A stretch of 64,000 nucleotides of DNA from Bradyrhizobium sp. BR 10289 (GCF_019455385.1 NZ_JACOFR010000026.1:29718-93717), one strand, 5' to 3'; shown: positions 9,029 through 17,703, numbered from the stretch's first letter. The notes: generated from the sequence alone by a model not told the origin. Program-made: numbers and translations.

Positions 9029-9682
9029 TCATCCGTTGGAATTGGTGATGAGATAGTCGACAAGCGGCGCCGGCGTCATGACGTGGTCGGGCGCAATGAC
9101 GCCGACGGGAACGATGTGCTCGGCGGTGACGATCACCGTATCGGCCGCCATGGCCATCACCGGATTGAAATTCCGAGAGGTCAGCGCATATGAAAGATTG
9201 CCGAGGTAGTCGGCGAGGAAGGCATGCACCAGCGCGAATTGCGCACGCAGCGCGGTCTCGAGCAGATATGGCTTGCCGTCGACTTCGATCTGGCGCTTGC
9301 CTTCCGCGACCAGCGTGCCAACGCCGGTCGGTGTGAGCACGCCGCCCAGGCCACTGCCACCGGCGCGAATGCGTTCGGCAAAGGTGCCTTGCGGAATGAG
9401 ATCGACGGCGACCTGGTTTGTCAGCATCTGCTGCTGTGCCTTCGGATTGAGGCCAATGTGGGTGGCGGTCAGCCGCGACACCAGCGTTGCATCGAACAGC
9501 TTGCCGACCCCTTTGCCCGGCGTGGCCGCGTCGTTGCTAATGATCGTGAGATTGCTCTTCTTCTGTCGGACCAGCTCGTCGAGCAGGCGCTCCGGCGTCC
9601 CGACGCCCATGAAGCCGCCGACCATGAGGCTCGCGCCGGTCGGGATCATCGCGACGGCTTCTTCGACGGATACGGCCCTCAT
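9029..9682 (-). CDS. 3-oxoacid/acetate CoA-transferase subunit A
   Basis: A 217-aa alpha subunit of a family I CoA-transferase, with VGGFMGVGTPERLLDEL near the N-terminus and GGVLTPTGVGTLVAEGK in the middle, both usual for AtoD/ScoA proteins. ATG 9682 is chosen; the frame is open 28 codons further up but that part runs through the FixK box and has no family similarity. First gene of a three-gene minus-strand operon (A, B, MaoC). The FixK box at 9740-9753 sits 64.5 bp upstream, so the operon should be induced with the convergent DUF3141-to-FabI operon. Confidence 0.88.
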   Translation of the reverse strand: MRAVSVEEAVAMIPTGASLMVGGFMGVGTPERLLDELVRQKKSNLTIISNDAATPGKGVGKLFDATLVSRLTATHIGLNPKAQQQMLTNQVAVDLIPQGTFAERIRAGGSGLGGVLTPTGVGTLVAEGKRQIEVDGKPYLLETALRAQFALVHAFLADYLGNLSYALTSRNFNPVMAMAADTVIVTAEHIVPVGVIAPDHVMTPAPLVDYLITNSNG

Positions 9683-9739
9683 GATCGGAGCTCCGGTCAG
9701 TTCGTCGGCGGAATGTTGGCGTGCGGTCAGCGTCGTCCT

Positions 9740-9753
9740 TTGACTTGAGTCAA
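9740..9753 (-). promoter_or_regulatory. FixK/FNR box for the CoA-transferase-maoC operon
   Basis: Sequence TTGACTTGAGTCAA, perfect TTGA-N6-TCAA. Centre 64.5 bp from the ATG at 9682. It overlaps the last codons of the upstream gene on the same strand. Confidence 0.85.
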
Positions 9754-10361
9754 GACTTCGCGCCATTTTCGTCGCTCGAAATGTCGATGCTCGCGAGCAT
9801 TTCGCGCCATAGCTTGCGCACCTCGGCGTGGCGCCGTTCGAGCGCGGAGCTCACGGCATCGCGAAACGGCACGAGGCTTTCGCCCTTCAGGAATATGATT
9901 TGCGCTTGCAACAGCCGGCCACTCTCGAACTCGACGCGCCGCAGCGCCATCACGAAAGGATCGTTCGCGTTCGCCTCGACCGGCAGCAGAGCCGCCGGCC
10001 GGATGCCGGCATGAACGGCGTGGGCGAAAGTCGCAAGGTCGACGGCGAGCGCCAGCGACTGATCCGGAAAGCCATCTACGGCCGCAGGAAACCAGGTGGT
10101 CTCCCAGGCCGTGGCGAGATAGCCGAGGGCGAGGTCCGGCGTCCAAGAGGTGGCGCGCAGGAGCAGCGAGACGATCTCGGACTCGTTGTAGAACTGCGCG
10201 TTCAGCTCGGTCTGCCAGGCTGATTCCAGCCGCAGCGGGAGGGCAAGCGCGAAGCGCCGCGCAAGTGCACCATGGGCCGAGATCAGGAAGCTCGCGACGC
10301 GGGTCTGCTGCCGGGCAGGCACGCGGCCATTGGCATCGAGTGGACCGAAGAAGGCGCTCAT
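9750..10361 (-). CDS. Unknown protein coupled to an alpha/beta-hydrolase
   Basis: A 203-aa soluble, mainly helical protein that I do not recognise. The start is ATG 10361, overlapping the stop of the upstream hydrolase by 4 bp (ATGA), so the two are probably translated together. There is no signal peptide, no membrane helix, no Cys and no obvious cofactor motif; the C-terminal third (RRHAEVRKLWREMLASI region) could form a long amphipathic helix. Size, helical character and setting beside polyester-type hydrolases would suit a granule-associated or accessory protein, but I cannot support a family. The stop lies within the next operon's FixK box. Confidence 0.65.
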   Translation of the reverse strand: MSAFFGPLDANGRVPARQQTRVASFLISAHGALARRFALALPLRLESAWQTELNAQFYNESEIVSLLLRATSWTPDLALGYLATAWETTWFPAAVDGFPDQSLALAVDLATFAHAVHAGIRPAALLPVEANANDPFVMALRRVEFESGRLLQAQIIFLKGESLVPFRDAVSSALERRHAEVRKLWREMLASIDISSDENGAKS

Positions 10362-11284
10362 GCGACCGCTCCCGTGACCGGGATTGCGCGCAGATGATCG
10401 TAACCGGCAGGAAACGGCATGAGCTCGCCGCCGGCCTCTTCCGGGGCGATCCAAACCGACTTGTTGCCGTGCCAGCGTCCCGCCATCACGTCAGCCGCGA
10501 AGCGGGCGAGCAGATCGGCCGTCAGCGCCGGCTTCTCCAGCGTGAAGGCGTGATAAGCCCGCGGAATGATGACGAGCGAGCTGTTGGGAATTTGAACACG
10601 CAACGTCTCGTGCAGCGCGCGCGGGGTGAGGAAGTCGAACTCGCCGTTCAGGATCATTGTGGGCATGCCAATCGATGGCAGTTGCGGCGTGAGCGGCTGG
10701 AAGTCGAGGAAGGATTCCATCAGGTTCTGCAGGGCGTAGACATCGTTCACGAGCCAGCCCTGTCTCTTCACGCTGTCGAGCCTGTCCAGCACCGGTGCCA
10801 GCCATTGATCGGAGACGTTCATCGGCAGCAGCAGGTCCTGCAGGTAGCTGGTGCCGCCAAGGATCAGGCCGGTGCGCAGCGCATTGCCGAGCAGGAACAG
10901 TTGCGGCGGGAGCTCGGCAAAGCAACTCATCGGGACCAGCCCGGCCAATCGATCGCCATGCGCGATGGCATAGCGCAACGCGATCAGACCGCCGAAGCTG
11001 ATGCCGCTCAGGAATACGGGCCCGTTGCAAAGCTCCTGGATCAGGAGGTGCAAGGCCGTAACCTGATCGTCCTGGCTGATGAAGAGTGCGGGCTTGTCGG
11101 ACTCGCCCTGACCGAGCAGATCGAACGTTGCGACGCGGAAGCCGCGAGCGATGAGCGCATCGCGATAGGCGGCCCACAGCTCGGCATATTGCGTCAGACC
11201 ATTCACCAGTACGTAGGCCGGCGCGTCGGATGGGCCGTTGAGCTCGTAGCGGATCCGATACGAGCCATGGTTGAGGAAGGGCAT
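10358..11284 (-). CDS. Alpha/beta-hydrolase
   Basis: A 308-aa cytosolic alpha/beta-hydrolase: oxyanion region VLVNGLTQYAE, DLLGQGESD after strand 4, nucleophile elbow GISFGG with Ser96, and a late His in AYHAFTLEKP. This is the esterase/BioH-like layout; the substrate is unknown. It is the first gene of a two-gene minus-strand unit and is divergent from another hydrolase operon, with one FixK box (11345-11358) between them. The start at ATG 11284 is 67.5 bp from the box centre, matching the spacing seen at the other boxes. Confidence 0.82.
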   Translation of the reverse strand: MPFLNHGSYRIRYELNGPSDAPAYVLVNGLTQYAELWAAYRDALIARGFRVATFDLLGQGESDKPALFISQDDQVTALHLLIQELCNGPVFLSGISFGGLIALRYAIAHGDRLAGLVPMSCFAELPPQLFLLGNALRTGLILGGTSYLQDLLLPMNVSDQWLAPVLDRLDSVKRQGWLVNDVYALQNLMESFLDFQPLTPQLPSIGMPTMILNGEFDFLTPRALHETLRVQIPNSSLVIIPRAYHAFTLEKPALTADLLARFAADVMAGRWHGNKSVWIAPEEAGGELMPFPAGYDHLRAIPVTGAVA

Positions 11285-11344
11285 TGCGGCGATCCGCGGG
11301 TAAATTGGTGCCGAAACATCCTCGGTCAGAACTTCCGCAATCCG

Positions 11345-11358
11345 TTGAGTTAAGTCAA
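11345..11358. promoter_or_regulatory. Shared FixK/FNR box between divergent hydrolase operons
   Basis: Sequence TTGAGTTAAGTCAA, perfect TTGA-N6-TCAA. Centre lies 67.5 bp from the minus-strand start (11284) and 65.5 bp from the plus-strand start (11417). One dyad could therefore activate both directions. Confidence 0.82.
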
Positions 11359-11416
11359 AGGATGCCGGGCAGCCGCTCCTAGCCTTTGATCAGAACAGTT
11401 GCCGGAGGATATCGCC

Positions 11417-13924
11417 ATGAAAGGAAGCGAGGCCATGCGCCGTGTTCTCGTGAGTGTGGTGGTGCTGCTGATCGGCACTTCGCTCGCGCTTCCCCAGCCA
11501 TTCACGCGCCGCTCGTCGCAGATGCAGCATGACGAGCTGAAGAAGACCTATGAAATCGCGAACTTCCGCCTCGGCGGCAAGTACGATCTCTCCGATCCCT
11601 CAAAATGGGAGAACGGCGGCGAGGGCGGCGTCACCCTGGAATCGCTGGGCGCGGGCAAGCTGCGGACGGCCTACATCGCGATCGGCAATGCCCGCCGCAA
11701 CGCGGCGGGCGAGATCACCAATGCTGTGATCGTCAACTCCTACTATTCCGGCGACTCCACCGACATGTATGAGCAGTGGGTCAAGGGCGCAGCGTTGTCC
11801 GGGGGCGTGCCGATCATCGGCCCCGGTCGGCCGATCGATACCGATCGCTATTACGTCGTCATGGTGGATCCGCTCGGCACCTGGGGTGCAAGCAAGCCGT
11901 CCGACGGGCTCGGGATCAAGTTTCCACAATATAGCTACTACGACATGGTGCAGGCGAACTACCGCATGCTGCACGATGGCCTGAAGATCGCTCGCGCGGC
12001 GCTGGTGACCGGCGTCTCGATGGGCGGCACCCAGACCTATGTCTGGGGCGTTATGCATCCGGAATATGTCAGCGCGATCATGCCGATCGGCGGTACCACG
12101 CAATCGGATGGCGATGATCCCGTCGGCAACTGGACCTTCCAGATGATGACGGCCGCGATCGAGGCCGATCCCGTCTGGCAGGCGACCAAGGGCGACTATT
12201 ACAAGCTGCCCAAGGAGAAGCACCCGGTGCCAGGCGTGGCTTTCGGTTGGTCGATCCTGGGCATGACTGGGTACGACTTTGCCTTCCGCACGAGCCAGAA
12301 CTGGAAAGCCGTGCAGCCGGAAATCTTCTATTGGGATCCGCCGAACGAGAAGGCGGGGCTGAACGTCACCAATCGTGCCAAGCTCTACGATGCCGTCGAT
12401 CTCGTCTGGCGCAACCGGGTTGGCGAGACCCACAACATCAATCCCTATCTCGGCCGCATTCGCTCGCGCACCTTGGTGATGCACATCACCAACGACCTTT
12501 GGCTGAACTTCAAGCTGGCCGAGAAGGCGGTCGACCGCGTCCCCGGCGCAGACCTCATCGCCCAGGAAAGCCCGGTTGCGCATTACGGCGTGTTCCCGAT
12601 CATCAACCAGCGCAAGAACGACCCGAAGTTCGTCGCCTTCATGGATGACGTCGCGGCGCTGGATCGCGCGCAGAAGTTCGAGGACAAGAACTACCGGGTC
12701 CCCGGCGTAGCGGAAAACATCGATCCGAAGAAGTCCTTCTGGAAGGATTTCGTGACCTATCCTTATCCGGTGAAATACGCCAATGCCAAGGACGAGACCG
12801 GCAACTCCTGGCAGATCGGCTACATGGATGAATATGCCGGCTCCGAAAAAGACCCCAAGGTGCTGGTGATCATCCACGGCAAGGGCGCCTTCGCCGGGCA
12901 TTACGGCAACGTGATGCAATACGCCCTACGCAGCGGCTTGCGTGTGATCGCACCCGACCTGCCGCATTACGGCATGTCCGGTCCCGGCAATCTCGACAAG
13001 AGCCCGGCCCGCACGATGCAGGACATGCGCGAGGTGATCTACGACCTCGTCGTCAACCAACTCGGCGTCAAAAAAGCCTATTACCTCGGCCATTCGCTCG
13101 GCGGCCAGTTCGTGATGGGCTACGCCTTGACTTGGCCCGATGCGGTCCAAGGTCTCGCCCTCGAGGCTCCTTCCGGGCTTGAGGAATATCCGCGCGACAT
13201 CACCATCGCGAAGGACAAGAAGGCGAGACTGTTCGATCAGGCTTTTGACCACGACTTCGACAAGTGGAAGGCAACCTGGGGCCCGACCGGGATCCTCGAC
13301 GCCGAAATCAAACGTTCGGAGCAGAGTGTCCGTGACTTCTTCTATTTCAAGAAGCGCGACCCCGAGACCAACGTGGTGTCAGCGGCCAAGAGCGGCTACT
13401 TCTTCGGCGACAGCGAATATGCCCGCTTCCACACCGAGCAGCGCGTCGGTCTGATCAAGGGAAACCCGAAGGAGCTTGAACAGTGGTGCAACGTGTTCAT
13501 CTACGACATTTACACCATCGGCGCCGAGCTGCAGCAGGATGATCCGAAGAACCTCTACGAGCGGCTCACGCAGATCAAGGCACCGATCTTTCTCTCGTTC
13601 GGTGACAAGGAGCCGTTCATTCCGACGCCGGCATTCAACGGATTGACGGATCTCGGCCGCGACGCGATCACGCCCTTCATGTCGCGCATGACCAATGCGG
13701 GCAACCGGCCGATTTTGAAGATCTACCCGGAGACCGGGCACTTCATCCACACAGACAATCCGGTGGAGTTTCCGGCCGATGTCGTGGATTTCGTGACCAG
13801 GGGAACGGTCGACACCTCTTCCCCGATGGGCACGGATCGCATGATCAAGGGCGCCGTTGTCTCGGCATTGCCGGTGGCGCCGACGCCCCCGGGCGCGGCG
13901 CCGACCGCCGGCCTGAACAAATAG
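11417..13924 (+). CDS. Exported protein with two alpha/beta-hydrolase domains
   Basis: An 835-aa protein with an N-terminal signal peptide (about residues 1-28, RRVLVSVVVLLIGTSLALP). Domain 1 (about 40-420) looks like the homoserine acetyltransferase-type hydrolases, with nucleophile Ser201 in GVSMGG. Domain 2 (about 460-800) is a classic hydrolase with Ser560 in GHSLGG and His in ETGHFIHTD. Start ATG 11417 is set by GGAGG at 11404-11408; an upstream TTG at 11399 is unlikely. Two different hydrolase domains in one exported chain is unusual. First gene of a four-gene operon under a FixK box; the substrate, perhaps an extracellular or periplasmic ester, is unknown. Confidence 0.82.
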   Translation: MKGSEAMRRVLVSVVVLLIGTSLALPQPFTRRSSQMQHDELKKTYEIANFRLGGKYDLSDPSKWENGGEGGVTLESLGAGKLRTAYIAIGNARRNAAGEITNAVIVNSYYSGDSTDMYEQWVKGAALSGGVPIIGPGRPIDTDRYYVVMVDPLGTWGASKPSDGLGIKFPQYSYYDMVQANYRMLHDGLKIARAALVTGVSMGGTQTYVWGVMHPEYVSAIMPIGGTTQSDGDDPVGNWTFQMMTAAIEADPVWQATKGDYYKLPKEKHPVPGVAFGWSILGMTGYDFAFRTSQNWKAVQPEIFYWDPPNEKAGLNVTNRAKLYDAVDLVWRNRVGETHNINPYLGRIRSRTLVMHITNDLWLNFKLAEKAVDRVPGADLIAQESPVAHYGVFPIINQRKNDPKFVAFMDDVAALDRAQKFEDKNYRVPGVAENIDPKKSFWKDFVTYPYPVKYANAKDETGNSWQIGYMDEYAGSEKDPKVLVIIHGKGAFAGHYGNVMQYALRSGLRVIAPDLPHYGMSGPGNLDKSPARTMQDMREVIYDLVVNQLGVKKAYYLGHSLGGQFVMGYALTWPDAVQGLALEAPSGLEEYPRDITIAKDKKARLFDQAFDHDFDKWKATWGPTGILDAEIKRSEQSVRDFFYFKKRDPETNVVSAAKSGYFFGDSEYARFHTEQRVGLIKGNPKELEQWCNVFIYDIYTIGAELQQDDPKNLYERLTQIKAPIFLSFGDKEPFIPTPAFNGLTDLGRDAITPFMSRMTNAGNRPILKIYPETGHFIHTDNPVEFPADVVDFVTRGTVDTSSPMGTDRMIKGAVVSALPVAPTPPGAAPTAGLNK

Positions 13925-13934
13925 GACCTCGATC

Positions 13935-14798
13935 ATGCCAAGAGTGCAGGCGGGCGAGGTCCAGTTGGGCTGGCGGGAGTGGGGACGAGGCGACGTCACG
14001 GTCGTGTTCGTCCACGGCAACCTTGCCAGCAAGGACTGGATCGAACTCGCCGCGCCGCTGTTTCCCTCGGGGCTCCGCGTGATCGGGATCGACTGGCGCG
14101 GCTGCGGTGACAGCGAGCGGCCGAAGCCGGCTGCCGACTATGTCAATTATTCGATGCAGCAGCATGCGCAGGATCTGCTGGCCGCGCTCGATGCGCTCGG
14201 AATCGAGTTCTGCCATCTCGCCACGCATTCCACCGGAGGCATCATCGCTGCGCGGATGCTGCTGATGCAACCGCAACGGTTCGGGCGGGTGTTCGCGCTC
14301 GATCCCGTTACGCCGCTGGGCATGGCCTTCAATGCCGGTCAGATCGACGTGTTTCGGGCGATGATGGCGAGCAGGGAGGTGACGCGGGCGGTGATGGCCA
14401 CCGCGGCCTCCTCATTGTTCGTTCCCGACAGTCTTGCGCCAAACACCATGCCGCGATTTCGAGAGGGGCTTGGAGACATCCCGCGCCTGTTCGAGCGCAT
14501 CCTCGAGCAGACTTTCACCGTCTCGGAGGGCATCTGGATCGGCACACCCGTCAATCTCAACCGGGAGTGGGAAAGCAAGGAGCTGGAGCATCGGATGGCC
14601 GAAATCCGGCATCCGCACCTGGTGCTGTGGGGAGAGCGGGACGGGTGGATCCCGCCGGCTGACCTGAGGACCATGGCGGCCGCTATGCCGGACTGCCGGC
14701 TGGTGATCGTGCCCGGTGTCGGACATTCGATGAACCTCGAAATCCCGGCGCTCTATGCCGGCTATTTCGGCGCCTGGTTCGGAGGACTAGCGAGATAG
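13935..14798 (+). CDS. Alpha/beta-hydrolase, cytosolic
   Basis: A 287-aa alpha/beta-hydrolase: FVHGNLASKDW oxyanion region, IDWRGCGDS, nucleophile in ATHSTGG with Ser99, and His in GVGHSMNLE. The residue two before the Ser is Thr rather than the usual Gly, which is tolerated in some members. No signal peptide, so it acts inside the cell, unlike the exported two-domain hydrolase just upstream (10-bp gap). The pairing suggests that products of the exported enzyme are processed further inside, but that is inference. Confidence 0.82.
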   Translation: MPRVQAGEVQLGWREWGRGDVTVVFVHGNLASKDWIELAAPLFPSGLRVIGIDWRGCGDSERPKPAADYVNYSMQQHAQDLLAALDALGIEFCHLATHSTGGIIAARMLLMQPQRFGRVFALDPVTPLGMAFNAGQIDVFRAMMASREVTRAVMATAASSLFVPDSLAPNTMPRFREGLGDIPRLFERILEQTFTVSEGIWIGTPVNLNREWESKELEHRMAEIRHPHLVLWGERDGWIPPADLRTMAAAMPDCRLVIVPGVGHSMNLEIPALYAGYFGAWFGGLAR

Positions 14799-14837
14799 CA
14801 GCATCGCTATCGGAAACGAGGGAACGAGGACAATATC

Positions 14838-15014
14838 ATGGCCGGTACGACCAAGCTCTCGGTTGAGAAGGCGCTCGAAAAGCTGCGTCGCGACGAACTG
14901 CAGAAAACCGGGTCGGAACAGCGCGATGAGAAGACCGAAGCGCTGCAAAAAGAGATCAAACGCATGAGAGCACAAAGACAGCGCCTCGACCCGATCTCGC
15001 GCAAGCCTGGCTGA
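14838..15014 (+). CDS. 58-aa charged coiled-coil protein
   Basis: A short reading frame, ATG 14838 to TGA 15014, starting MAGTTKLSVEKALEKLRRDE. It is rich in Lys, Arg, Glu and Gln with regularly spaced Leu, so most of it should be one charged helix or coiled coil. A GAGG at 14826-14829 gives a ribosome-binding site 8 bases before the ATG. It lies in line between the hydrolase (gap 39 bp) and the channel-like gene (gap 16 bp), consistent with an operon member. No function known to me. Confidence 0.65.
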   Translation: MAGTTKLSVEKALEKLRRDELQKTGSEQRDEKTEALQKEIKRMRAQRQRLDPISRKPG

Positions 15015-15030
15015 GCTGCGTTCGGTTCGG

Positions 15031-15486
15031 ATGACAATCCAAATCCTGGCTGGCGGTCTCGTCAGCGCGATCAACATCATGATCCACGCGATTGTGACGG
15101 TCGGTGCCATCGGCATCGCTCGGACCGCCGGCTTGAAGCACACGGGCCGACCAAGGCTGCACCTGATGGCGGTGATGGTCGCGACTGCAGCAGTGCTCAT
15201 GCTCGCGCACACGCTGGAGGTTCTGGTCTGGGCGCTGGCCTATTTGATCCTCGGCGCTGCGCCAGCGGAAGCGGATCTGCTCTATTTTGCCTTCGTCAAT
15301 TACACCACGCTGGGTTACGGCGATATCACGCCGCATCAAGCATGGCGCTTGACCGGACCGATGACCGCCATGAATGGCATTCTGTTATTCGGCTGGTCAA
15401 CCGCCGTGCTGTTCGAAGTTCTGCGCAAGACGCTCGAGCACGTCGCCGCGATCGGCGCTTCCGGGGTTAGCCCTGCAGATCGATAG
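15031..15486 (+). CDS. Small K+-channel-like membrane protein
   Basis: A 151-aa protein with three hydrophobic segments (about 8-30, 44-75, 107-130) and the potassium-channel selectivity filter TTLGYGD at residues 92-98, preceded by a pore-helix-like stretch. There is no cytosolic RCK or cyclic-nucleotide domain, so gating is not evident. Last gene of the operon behind the FixK box at 11345; its 3' end overlaps the convergent fixK-like gene by 20 bp. It may adjust membrane potential or K+ flux under low oxygen, which is inference. Confidence 0.78.
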   Translation: MTIQILAGGLVSAINIMIHAIVTVGAIGIARTAGLKHTGRPRLHLMAVMVATAAVLMLAHTLEVLVWALAYLILGAAPAEADLLYFAFVNYTTLGYGDITPHQAWRLTGPMTAMNGILLFGWSTAVLFEVLRKTLEHVAAIGASGVSPADR

Positions 15487-16150
15487 TGGCGAGCTTCCGA
15501 CGGTCTGACAGCACGATCTGGCGCTGTGTGTTGCCGACAAAGTCGATGATCCCGAACTCGTGGAGCCGGGACAGGGCGCGTGACACGGTCTCCAGCGTCA
15601 GGCCAAGATAGTCGGCGATGTCGCGTCGTGACATCGGTAGCGCGATCACGTCAGCCCCGGTCAGCCGCTGGTCCATCTCCAGGATGAAGGCCGCGACCCG
15701 TTCCAGCGACGTCTTGCGGCCCAACAGCAGCATGTGATCTTCGGCATGCTGAAGGTTATTCGTCGTCATGCTGAGCAGGTTGTTGGCGACGACAGGATCG
15801 CTGTCGGCCACCAGCTTCAGGGTTTGCCTGCGGATCAACCGGACGGTGGTGTCAACAATCGCCTCCGCCGTGAAGCGGTGCGAATCGCTGTTCTCCAGTC
15901 CGAAGATGTCGCCGGCAAGGTGAAACGCGCCGATCTGACGCCGTCCGTCCGACAGGAGCTTGTAGCTTCGCACTGCACCCGTCTTGACCTGATACACGTA
16001 ATCGGCAGGCTCCTTCTCGCCGTAAATTTCAGTCCCTTTCTTGTAAGAAAATTCGCTTAAACTAACCGCCGGATTCAAGCCGCTGGTCATTCCGAGGTCG
16101 CGAAGCGAATTTGGGCGGTGGGTGGGATCGGTTGTGATGCGCACGAACAT
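15467..16150 (-). CDS. FixK/FNR-type transcriptional regulator, lacking cysteine
   Basis: A 227-aa Crp/Fnr-family protein: cyclic-nucleotide-like beta-barrel (about 30-120), long dimer helix (LERVAAFILEMDQRL), then a winged helix with the recognition helix in LGLTLETVSRALSRL. It contains no Cys at all, so it cannot carry an FNR-type Fe-S cluster; this matches FixK, which is controlled by its own synthesis. The ATG at 16150 is chosen over an upstream TTG at 16165. Together with the gene at 19701 it is a natural candidate to act on the boxes in this window. Confidence 0.85.
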   Translation of the reverse strand: MFVRITTDPTHRPNSLRDLGMTSGLNPAVSLSEFSYKKGTEIYGEKEPADYVYQVKTGAVRSYKLLSDGRRQIGAFHLAGDIFGLENSDSHRFTAEAIVDTTVRLIRRQTLKLVADSDPVVANNLLSMTTNNLQHAEDHMLLLGRKTSLERVAAFILEMDQRLTGADVIALPMSRRDIADYLGLTLETVSRALSRLHEFGIIDFVGNTQRQIVLSDRRKLATIDLQG

Positions 16151-16492
16151 GGGCCAACTCCCCAACGGATGCTGGATTGGTCTCAGATCAGAGTTCCATT
16201 CGGGGAATGCGCCGCGCTATCCCACTCCCGTTGAGGTTGATTTACGACTAAAGAGGATATTCCCGTCCATTGTCTCTGGGGACATTGTACTTTGGGACAA
16301 GGGTGCAAGGGGCGTGCGCGGAATGAGATGGCCGACGAGTGATCTGCACGGCGTGAAGCGAGGTTTCGATTTGAGGTGTTTCGCCAAGCAGGAGGCAGTT
16401 CAGAGCAACGGATTGCCTTCCGATCTAAGCGCCTTGAACTGGCGTACCGCGCAAGCAGCGCGCTGCAACGATACGGCGGCTAGGAGATAGAA
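16151..16492. other. 342-bp divergent intergenic region
   Basis: Region between the fixK-like gene (minus) and the FixJ-like regulator (plus). It must hold both promoters. I see no FixK box of the strict form. A purine-rich GGAG for the downstream TTG start is at its right edge. No convincing coding frame. Confidence 0.5.
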
Positions 16493-17122
16493 TTGCCCGG
16501 CCTTGTTCATGTGGTGGATGACGACGCTTCGTTTCGCACGGCGATAGAGCGCCGGCTGCGGCTGGCAGGTTACGAAGTCGTCGTACATTCATCGGCGGAG
16601 GAGTTGCTCGATCATCTCCCAAGCGGAGAGAAGCCCGCCTGCGTGCTGCTCGACGTCAAGATACCGGGACTGAGCGGTCCTGATCTGCAAAGCCGGTTGA
16701 ACGATCTTGGTTCGGCATTGCCGGTCATCTTTGTCACAGGGTACGCTGATACGGCAACCACCGTGCGCACCATCAAGGCCGGTGCCGAGGATTTCCTAAT
16801 GAAGCCGGTGTCATCGGAACAGCTGATCGACGCCATTAAGCGCGCTCTGGCGCGGCACAATGCCGCGCAGAGCCAGCGAACCAAGCTCAGTGGGTTTCGG
16901 GCTCTCCTGTCGTCGCTGACGCCGCGGGAGCGGCAGGTGTTCGACCTCATTGTGCGTGGCAAGATCAACAAGCAGATCGCTCACGAGCTCGGAACGACGG
17001 AGCGGACGATCAAGGCGCATCGCCACCAAGTCATGGAGAAGATGCGAGTTCATTCGTTCGCAGAACTCGTGTCGATCGCCGAGCGGCTTGGGTTGATCGA
17101 TGCGAACGCTTCGAGGGACTAG
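16493..17122 (+). CDS. FixJ-family response regulator (receiver + LuxR HTH)
   Basis: A 209-aa two-domain regulator. Receiver (1-120): acidic pocket DDD at 9-11, phospho-acceptor Asp54 in LLDVKIPG, conserved Thr of FVTGYAD and Lys of LMKPV. Output (140-205): LuxR/FixJ helix-turn-helix with SLTPRERQVFDLIV and KQIAHELGTTERTIKAH. The start is TTG 16493, preceded by AGGAG at a proper distance, and the sequence MPGLVHVVDDD is the expected N-terminus. No histidine kinase is adjacent; the nearest is at 34495. It is next to a fixK-like gene, resembling the fixJ-fixK arrangement. Confidence 0.87.
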   Translation: MPGLVHVVDDDASFRTAIERRLRLAGYEVVVHSSAEELLDHLPSGEKPACVLLDVKIPGLSGPDLQSRLNDLGSALPVIFVTGYADTATTVRTIKAGAEDFLMKPVSSEQLIDAIKRALARHNAAQSQRTKLSGFRALLSSLTPRERQVFDLIVRGKINKQIAHELGTTERTIKAHRHQVMEKMRVHSFAELVSIAERLGLIDANASRD

Positions 17123-17274
17123 GCGTTTGCGCCCGCAGCCCCGCGTGGCCGCTACCCTGTACGAAGGGCCAATATCATAGGTTATTGACCGGACGACCTT
17201 TCAAGGCGCGCAATGCGCGAGGACGGGCTGCGGGGCGCGCTGCCTCCGCTCGTCTCGAAAGAAGGCCGGGTATC

Positions 17275-17649
17275 GTGCTTGCAGGCAGATCAATTTACGT
17301 GGTCGACGATGACCCGTCCTTCCGAAGAAGCATGAAGCGGCTTCTCCGCGAGCATGGTTACGACGCCACGCTGTTCGACTCAGCCGGGACGCTGCTTCAG
17401 CATCAAAACTATGATCAGGCTCTTTGCATCGTTCTCGACATCGATCTGGCTGGCCAATCCGGAATCGATCTGCGCCGTCAGCTGGCGGCCAAGGGTATCG
17501 AAGTGCCCGTCATCTTCGTCACCGGTAACAACAGCGAAGACTGCCGGTCAGCGGCGATGACGTCTGGTTGTGCGGCTTATCTGAACAAGCCTTTCAACCC
17601 AAGTTCGCTCATCGCTTCGGTCGAGGCGGTGTGCGGGCGTCCAGCCTAG
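17275..17649 (+). CDS. Stand-alone receiver domain (FixJ-type, no output domain)
   Basis: A 124-aa single receiver domain: acidic residues DDD at 11-13, phospho-acceptor Asp55 in IVLDID, IFVTGNN and Lys in LNKPF. There is no DNA-binding domain. The start is GTG 17275 with an AAGAAGG ribosome-binding site; an upstream TTG at 17185 would add 30 residues of Arg/Ala-rich sequence unlikely to be translated. Single receivers commonly act as phosphate sinks or relay proteins in FixLJ-like circuits. Follows the two-domain regulator by 152 bp on the same strand. Confidence 0.8.
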   Translation: MLAGRSIYVVDDDPSFRRSMKRLLREHGYDATLFDSAGTLLQHQNYDQALCIVLDIDLAGQSGIDLRRQLAAKGIEVPVIFVTGNNSEDCRSAAMTSGCAAYLNKPFNPSSLIASVEAVCGRPA

Positions 17650-17703
17650 CTGAACGATGCCCGGCACCCCTCGCTCCCTTCCCGCCGGTTCAATTGAATT
17701 CTG

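Noticed and set aside
16122..16490. Plus-strand frame of 122 codons before the FixJ-like gene
   Set aside because: It overlaps the start of the fixK-like gene, has no ribosome-binding site and no recognisable sequence.
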